NCBI GenBank assembly: GCA_910586975.1
Contig: CAJUKX010000004.1
Span: 70,995-134,994 of the forward strand
Length of the DNA stretch: 64,000 nt
Direction: 5' to 3'
Origin: an uncultured Muribaculaceae bacterium
Lineage (GTDB): Bacteria > Bacteroidota > Bacteroidia > Bacteroidales > Muribaculaceae
Positions 59,901-64,000 of the stretch are shown in pieces. Both the position numbers and the translations under genes were made by a program. The notes beneath the pieces were generated by a model. The model was given only the letters and a program-made list of their open reading frames with translations. It had not been told where the DNA came from and did not search any database. Position 1 is the stretch's first letter. Every line of letters starts with the position of its first letter.

Positions 59901-61517
59901 AAAGACCTTCGCCTGCGCATAGACTTCACCAACACTTACTACACTGCCACCGACTCCATACACATACGTCCGGGCAAAATACAGCTCGACGATATAACCC
60001 TGCACGATGTAAACGGCCACACAGCATTGCTCAACGGTGTGCTCACGCACGATTATTTCCACTCGCCGGTATTTGATTTCAAGATTTCTGAAGCCCGCGA
60101 CTTCCTGAGCTATAACGTCACATCAAAGATTAATCCCGACTGGTACGGCACTATCTACGGCAACGGCTCAGCATCTGTCAAGGGGCGTCCGGGTGTGATC
60201 AACATAGGCGTTGACATGGCCACGGCGCCGGGTTCCACTTTTACCTTCGTACTGTCAGACAGGCTCGAAGCCGAGCAATATTCGTTCATCACATTCAACG
60301 ATGCCACCGTATATTCATCCGAAGAAATTCTGATGAAACAAGACGACACGCCCGAAGTGGTAAAGGAATTCCAGGCCCGCATGAAGGCTAAAAAAGAAGA
60401 CAAGCCCTCAAACTACATCATGGACATCAAGGTAGACATCACCCCCGACGCTCAGATGATACTGGTGATGGACCCCGTGGGCGGCGACCGCATAAGAGCC
60501 TTCGGCGCCGGCAACCTGCACATGACATACGACGCTATTGAAAACGACCTGCGCATGTATGGCACCTACACACTCGACCAGGGCAGCTACAACTTCACCC
60601 TGCAGGATATAATTATCAAAGACTTCACCATAAATCCGGGCAGCTCAATCACATTCCGCGGCGACCCGTATTCAGCCTCGCTCGACCTTGAAGCCATCTA
60701 TCAGGTGAATGCCAACCTGAGCGACCTCGACGAATCGTTCACACAGGACAAGGACCTCAACCGCACCAACGTTCCCGTTCAGGCGCTGCTGAAGGTGACC
60801 GGCGACATGCGCCAGCCCGATATAGCATTTGACCTGGCATTCCCTACCCTTACATCCGACACATACCGCAAAGTTCGCTCAATCATATCTACCGACGAGA
60901 TGATGAACCGGCAGATAATATACCTGCTGGCACTCAACCGATTCTATACTCCTGACTATATGTCGACCACCAAGGGCAACGAACTCTTCTCGGTGGCATC
61001 GTCAACCATTGCCTCGCGCCTGTCGAGCATGTTGGGCAAACTGAGCGACAACTGGAGCATCGCGCCCAATCTGCGCAGCGACCGCGGCGACTTCTCTGAT
61101 GTGGAAGTAGACGTGGCACTGTCGAGCCGACTGCTCAACAACCGTCTGCTCTTCAACGGCAATTTCGGATACCGCGACAAGAGCCTGAACACAAACCAGT
61201 TTATAGGCGACTTCGACATCGAATACCTGCTCACACCCCGCGGCACATGGCGCCTGAAGGCTTACAACCGCTACAACGACCAGAACTACTACGTACGCAC
61301 CGCCACCACCACACAGGGCGTGGGCATTATGTTCCGCCGCGACTTCGACTCGCTTTTCCCGAGCCGGCGCAACAAAAAACACACGGAAAAAAGCGATACC
61401 ACCACCCCGACACACACCTCCGACAGTATCGCTCCCGCACAAGTAACCCCCTTACAGACAGACACAAGTAAACACATTAACACATACGACAAAGAAAATT
61501 TCATAAAATTTAATTAA
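56913..61517 (+). CDS. tamB: Translocation/assembly module TamB-like protein
   Basis: 1534 residues. One N-terminal membrane helix (about 8-30, FFMTLLLVAIVLPAGIYMIL) is followed by a very long beta-rich chain, as in AsmA/TamB proteins that span the periplasm as a lipid-conducting groove. The C-terminal DUF490 domain (about 1080-1460) is recognisable: TYTLDQGSYNFTLQDIIIKD, then GSSITFRGDPYSASLDLEAI, and TGDMRQPDIAFDLAFPTL with MMNRQIIYLLALNRFY. The last 60 residues are Thr/Ser-rich and probably disordered. Role: outer membrane biogenesis, probably lipid transport or barrel assembly. No adjacent TamA gene is in view. Confidence 0.88.
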   Translation: MAKLRKILRAFFMTLLLVAIVLPAGIYMILSTPWAQDKLREVAVKELSVLLGSPVEIGRIDYNPFNTIAITSITVRDDKGKAALAVGQLQARFEMAHFLRTGNFNFDYALIDAPEVNLYRAAPGEPLNIQPILDRLAPKDKNKPPTEFNLKIGTVVIRYGRFNYDVLSEQDSISAFNPNHIHIKDLGLHAYLRSASRDNYDLELESFSFSEKSGFKLDNLTAKAVLSPERIYLSDFLLKLPESEVALKPVELPTPGFMKIKESLESNPVELEPALPIHLSTADFACLVPKLGKIDRQIDIDFQVSASLHNADIRRLTINDSHGLEIALSGDVDNFDNQDNLTANLNIKRIAAPASEAAAITGIFNRKAAEYVQRAGSIVVHGKARGDMHRAVADLTVNTGGGAIVIDGEVSSPDKFKSLDFAGNIELEDIHAGEILQQAKLGNISLAMDVDGKTKGRELSGNVDAVINSATWNNHTYGNIALSASHDGTDSHLRVESPDPAARLTLDATGSFISKDKWLNLVMQLDNFEPAALNISVPRKGLKASGMLTAELSGSDIDDIEGLVRLDRLRFKDADGDSLDIALFKVSASRSSMPEQIVIESDFLNGKIEGEINPSTIPAIAKDFASHIVPSLIEHSEDLHERLESDNSHNDFTAEFTLENAEHLSRFLHLPVQIIYPVEIGAAISSREERASLNIDAPYLQQGDKIIDSTVAGVLIDANDDRANIYATTHMPTKKGPMTLVLGVSGAESRFDTKIDWNIDRKIPLNGKIDFSVLLSRAESGNVCVSTNFNPGQINFGDEVWEIATSTIDWCDNRLTIDKFALAADDQKISIDGVASPSPDDVVTIDLKNIVLISIFETLEIDNALLTGTATGTFKASQALSKIPILTTDCLHVDDIGYNYCVLGNADISAMWDNEKQSFYLDADIVNPQGQHSRINGDIFPAAESLDLNFLAENVKVGFMQPFMSAFASDISGYVSGKARLFGTFHDIDMEGDVYAKDLRLRIDFTNTYYTATDSIHIRPGKIQLDDITLHDVNGHTALLNGVLTHDYFHSPVFDFKISEARDFLSYNVTSKINPDWYGTIYGNGSASVKGRPGVINIGVDMATAPGSTFTFVLSDRLEAEQYSFITFNDATVYSSEEILMKQDDTPEVVKEFQARMKAKKEDKPSNYIMDIKVDITPDAQMILVMDPVGGDRIRAFGAGNLHMTYDAIENDLRMYGTYTLDQGSYNFTLQDIIIKDFTINPGSSITFRGDPYSASLDLEAIYQVNANLSDLDESFTQDKDLNRTNVPVQALLKVTGDMRQPDIAFDLAFPTLTSDTYRKVRSIISTDEMMNRQIIYLLALNRFYTPDYMSTTKGNELFSVASSTIASRLSSMLGKLSDNWSIAPNLRSDRGDFSDVEVDVALSSRLLNNRLLFNGNFGYRDKSLNTNQFIGDFDIEYLLTPRGTWRLKAYNRYNDQNYYVRTATTTQGVGIMFRRDFDSLFPSRRNKKHTEKSDTTTPTHTSDSIAPAQVTPLQTDTSKHINTYDKENFIKFN

Positions 61518-61522
61518 AAACC

Positions 61523-61554
61523 TTGGAAATTGTCTAATTTTTATATTAACTTTG
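61523..61554 (+). promoter_or_regulatory. Promoter of the OmpA-like/TPR lipoprotein
   Basis: TTG (61523-61525), a 21-nt spacer, then TAACTTTG (61547-61554): good match to the Bacteroidetes promoter. The ATG lies 33 bp further. Confidence 0.65.
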
Positions 61555-61587
61555 TACAACAGTTATAACTACATTTTTTAAATTATT

Positions 61588-63273
61588 ATGAAAAGTAAAG
61601 CATGCTATGTCATCGCACTCGGCACAGCGATTGCCCTGACTTCTTGTGGCAAGAAGCTCGGCCAGTTCAGCGCCGACAACTTCACTGTCAATCCTAACCC
61701 GCTCGAACTCGTAGGCGAAAACGTACCCGCTCAGATCACAGCCCGCGTACCCGCCAAGTTCTTCCTCAAGAACGCTGAAGTGACAGTAACACCCTACCTC
61801 GTTTACAACGGCACAGAAACAGCATCACAGCCCTACGCATTCCAGGGCGAAAAAGTTCGCGGCAACGCTCCCGTAGTTTCTTACGAATACGGCGGCACAT
61901 TCACCATCCCCGCAAACTACGCCTACGTGCCCGAAATGAACAAGAGCGACCTCGAACTCGCCTTCACCGTAACACAGGGCAAGAAGCAGTATGTGCTTCC
62001 CCGCGTTAAAGTTGCAAACGGCGTAGTAGCCACCGCAGCCCTCACCAACGCCGGCACAGTACAGCCCGCTATCGCTCCCGATGCATTCCAGCGCATCATC
62101 AACGAAAAGTATGCTGCCGACATCATGTTCCTTATCAACAAGGCAAACATCCGCGCAGCCCAGCTCAACACAGACGCTATGGAAGAACTCCGCAAGGAAA
62201 TCCTTTCAACAGCCAACGACACCGCCCGCGTACTCGCCGAACTCAACGTTCAGTCATACGCTTCACCCGACGGTAGCCTCTCTTTCAACGAACGTCTTGC
62301 TCAGGAACGCGAAACCAACACCCTCAGCTACCTCAACAAGCAGCTCAAGAAAGACAAAATCTCTGAATTCGGCGACCTCACAGCCCAGTTCACAGCTGAA
62401 GACTGGGAAGGCTTCCAGCGCCTCGTTTCACAGAGCAACATCCAGGACAAAGACCTTATCCTGAGCGTTCTCTCAATGTACAAAGATCCCGAACAGCGCG
62501 AACAGGAAATCCGCAACCTTGCTAACGTATTCGAACAGCTCGCCGACCAGATTCTTCCCCAGCTCCGCTACTCACGCATCACAGCTTCTATCAACGTTAT
62601 CGGTAAGAGCGACAGCGAAATCAGCAAGCTCGCCGCTTCTGACCCCAAAGCTCTCAACGTAGAAGAACTCCTCTACGCCGCTACCCTCACCGACAACAAC
62701 GAAGCCAAGCAGAAAATCTACGACCAGGCCGTACGCATCTACCCCAACGACTACCGTACATGGAACGACCTCGGTGTAACACAGTATGTTGACGGCGACT
62801 ACGCAGCCGCTGAAGCCAGCTTCAAGAAAGCAGCATCACTCGCAGGTGCCAACAAGCAGCCCAGCATGAACCTCGGTCTCATCGACCTCGTTAAGGGCGA
62901 CTACAAGGCAGCCAACCAGCTCTTCGGTCAGGCAGCCGGTGTTGAAGGCCTCAACGATGCTCTCGGTGTATACTACCTCAAGACCGGTGACAACGCCGCT
63001 GCAGTACGCTCATTCGGCGACAGCAAGACCAACAACGCAGCCATCGCCCAGATCCTCACCAAGGACTACAGCAAGGCCAAGCAGACCCTCGCAGCTATCG
63101 CCAAGCCCGACGCTACAACCTACTACCTGATGGCCGTTCTCGGTGCACGCACCAACAACGAACAGCTCGTAACAAGCAACCTCCGTCAGGCTATCAAACT
63201 CAACAAGAACCTTGCCAACCTCGCAAAGAGCGACCTTGAGTTTGCTAACTTCAACATCAACAGCGCCCTCTAA
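61588..63273 (+). CDS. Lipoprotein with OmpA-like and TPR regions
   Basis: 561 residues. The lipobox ALTSC puts the acylated Cys at 20. A beta-rich N-terminal part (about 25-150) is followed by an OmpA-like segment (about 175-250: FLINKANIRA, then LNVQSYASPDGSLSFNERLA, with a long helix), the fold that binds peptidoglycan. The C-terminal part (about 365-555) has TPR repeats (TWNDLGVTQYVDGDYAAAEA; NLGLIDLVKGDYKAANQLFG). Codon use is strongly restricted (AAC, CTC, GAA, AAG, CAG dominate), suggesting high expression. It probably anchors or organises the outer membrane; exact function unknown. Confidence 0.8.
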   Translation: MKSKACYVIALGTAIALTSCGKKLGQFSADNFTVNPNPLELVGENVPAQITARVPAKFFLKNAEVTVTPYLVYNGTETASQPYAFQGEKVRGNAPVVSYEYGGTFTIPANYAYVPEMNKSDLELAFTVTQGKKQYVLPRVKVANGVVATAALTNAGTVQPAIAPDAFQRIINEKYAADIMFLINKANIRAAQLNTDAMEELRKEILSTANDTARVLAELNVQSYASPDGSLSFNERLAQERETNTLSYLNKQLKKDKISEFGDLTAQFTAEDWEGFQRLVSQSNIQDKDLILSVLSMYKDPEQREQEIRNLANVFEQLADQILPQLRYSRITASINVIGKSDSEISKLAASDPKALNVEELLYAATLTDNNEAKQKIYDQAVRIYPNDYRTWNDLGVTQYVDGDYAAAEASFKKAASLAGANKQPSMNLGLIDLVKGDYKAANQLFGQAAGVEGLNDALGVYYLKTGDNAAAVRSFGDSKTNNAAIAQILTKDYSKAKQTLAAIAKPDATTYYLMAVLGARTNNEQLVTSNLRQAIKLNKNLANLAKSDLEFANFNINSAL

Positions 63274-63305
63274 TCGAATTTTTAAATAAATTCAAATCAT
63301 ACCCC

Positions 63306-63338
63306 GAAAGCCCGCCCACAAGCGGGCTTTCTTAATTT
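63306..63338 (+). terminator. Terminator after the lipoprotein gene
   Basis: GAAAGCCCGC (63306-63315) pairs with GCGGGCTTTC (63322-63331), followed by TTAATTT. Confidence 0.85.
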
Positions 63339-63415
63339 CCACAGCATCACAAAAAAGCATACGCACCAAAAAACAAACAAAATAACGCACATTCTAAAAA
63401 AAACGCCCCAAAAGC

Positions 63416-63446
63416 TTGCATATATCAAAAAAACATCATACCTTTG
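63416..63446 (+). promoter_or_regulatory. Promoter of tRNA-Ser
   Basis: TTG (63416-63418), a 20-nt spacer, then TACCTTTG (63439-63446), 30 bp upstream of the mature tRNA. Confidence 0.65.
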
Positions 63447-63476
63447 CACTCGTCAAACGGCAACCCCGTCATACAA

Positions 63477-63566
63477 GGAGAGGTGGGTGAGTGGCTGAAA
63501 CCACCAGTTTGCTAAACTGACGTAGGAGCAATCCTACCACGAGTTCGAATCTCGTCCTCTCCGCCA
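63477..63566 (+). tRNA. tRNA-Ser (anticodon GCT)
   Basis: Acceptor stem GGAGAGG (63477-63483) pairs with CCTCTCC (63556-63562), followed by discriminator G and an encoded CCA (63564-63566). The anticodon loop TTGCTAA gives anticodon GCT. A long variable arm (GTAGGAGCAATCCTAC) confirms a class II serine tRNA. The T-arm is GAGTTCGAATCTC. It reads AGC/AGT codons. Confidence 0.95.
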
Positions 63567-63570
63567 AAAC

Positions 63571-63931
63571 GTAAGAAAGTCAAGCATCAAGCTTGGCTTT
63601 CGTCGTTTAAGGAGAGGACGTGGTTCGATCTCGTAGAGTTCGTCATCGCTTTGCGCTTGCGCAGCAAGAATCTCGTCCTCTCCGCCAAACGTAAGAAAGT
63701 CAAGCATTAAGCTTGGCTTTCGTCGTTTAAGGAGGGGACGTGGTTCGATCTCGTAGAGTTCGTCATCGCTTTGCGCTTGCACAGCAAGAATCTCGTCCTC
63801 TCCGCAAAACCTAAGAAAGTCAAGCATTAAGCTTGGCTTTCGTCGTTTAAGGAGATGACGTAGTTCGAACTCGTAGAATTCGTCATCGCTTTTGCGCTTG
63901 CGCAGCAAGAATCTCGTCCTCTCCGCCAAAA
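63571..63931 (+). repeat. Three tandem 120-bp units carrying tRNA-Ser-derived foldable segments
   Basis: Copies lie at about 63571-63690, 63691-63810 and 63811-63931. Each has a 10-bp hairpin (AAAGTCAAGC with GCTTGGCTTT, one G-U pair) and then a 77-nt segment beginning GGAGAGGACG and ending CGTCCTCTCCGCCA, i.e. the tRNA acceptor ends and T-arm 3' side around foreign middle sequence. The second copy has a compatible G-U change and lacks one C of CCA; the third has one mismatch. The long antisense frame over them is an artefact of the repeat. After 63931 only a short hairpin (63942-63967) is seen. Confidence 0.85.
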
Positions 63932-64000
63932 CCATTGCAAAAACCGGGTCAATGTAAAAACCCGGTTGAAGTGTTAAAAGAGGAAGAGAAATTTCTTTAA

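Noticed and set aside
63571..63931. CRISPR array
   Set aside because: Units are 120 bp and near-identical throughout with no short repeat/unique spacer pattern, and no cas genes are present.
63534..63935. A 133-codon antisense frame with three 40-residue repeats over the tRNA-Ser region
   Set aside because: The repeats merely mirror the 120-bp DNA units (period 120 is a multiple of 3), and the frame overlaps the tRNA itself (ending in an RRGRDSN-type sequence typical of tRNA-Ser antisense artefacts).

Overview
The window reads as a chromosomal segment of a gut-type Bacteroidales bacterium, most likely of the Muribaculaceae or a close relative. The evidence is: Bacteroidetes-type promoters (-7 box TAnnTTTG) in front of many transcripts; exported proteins with the C-terminal sorting tail of type IX secretion substrates; a BspA-like leucine-rich protein; an ECF sigma factor followed by a VPEGYF-type anti-sigma protein; a DcaP-like porin; GH35 and GH43 glycosidases; and the order gyrA then a TPR protein. 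The family-level assignment is inference.

Layout. 1-3600: two exported proteins on the minus strand, a BspA-like LRR protein (cut by the window edge) and a caspase/legumain-like peptidase with a sorting tail. 3700-4220: a mosaic of small palindromes. 4247-6866: an ECF sigma factor and its putative anti-sigma/Spy-like partners, with a GH43 gene in opposite orientation between them. 7092-9258: a lipoprotein and an AraJ-like MFS pump. 9230-12960: the methionine operon metY-metX-hom, preceded by a 33-codon Met/Cys-rich leader peptide and a terminator with a mutually exclusive antiterminator. This looks like a ribosome-mediated methionine attenuator and is the most interesting find. 13058-15347: a GH35 beta-galactosidase and a small protein. 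15516-19050: an accessory patch with a RAMA-like domain protein, a divergent AlbA_2/Schlafen-type regulator carrying an 11-bp tandem repeat, and a decayed gene. 19143-29780: class I fumarase, DcaP porin, priA-dnaG, tRNA-Met, an amidase, and a PIF1-like helicase with a TPR tail. 29877-30088: a MITE-like element in front of a Crp/Fnr regulator. 30866-34979: two secreted proteins, one combining RCC1 and LRR modules. 35071-35366: a second palindrome mosaic. 35496-39471: sdaA, a sugar-type transporter and nfo. 39645-43484: TPR protein and gyrA. 43650-43767: a second MITE-like element that supplies the stop codon of an AraC regulator. 44734-51288: kinase/DUF362/MATE operon, rfbD, prfC and a ROK glucokinase. 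51394-54504: a metallophosphoesterase with a PQQ-like propeller and a secreted LRR protein. 54729-56644: a complete EcoRI-type restriction-modification pair. 56913-63273: TamB and an OmpA-like/TPR lipoprotein. 63477-63931: tRNA-Ser(GCT) followed by three 120-bp tandem units, each carrying a tRNA-sized foldable remnant with the tRNA 3' end.

Functional links. Hom, MetX and MetY form a straight path from aspartate semialdehyde to homocysteine, and the leader would tie it to the supply of charged tRNA-Met and possibly tRNA-Cys. PriA and DnaG are coupled replication proteins. TamB and the OmpA-like lipoprotein belong to envelope biogenesis. No rRNA, CRISPR array, integrase or transposase gene was seen.
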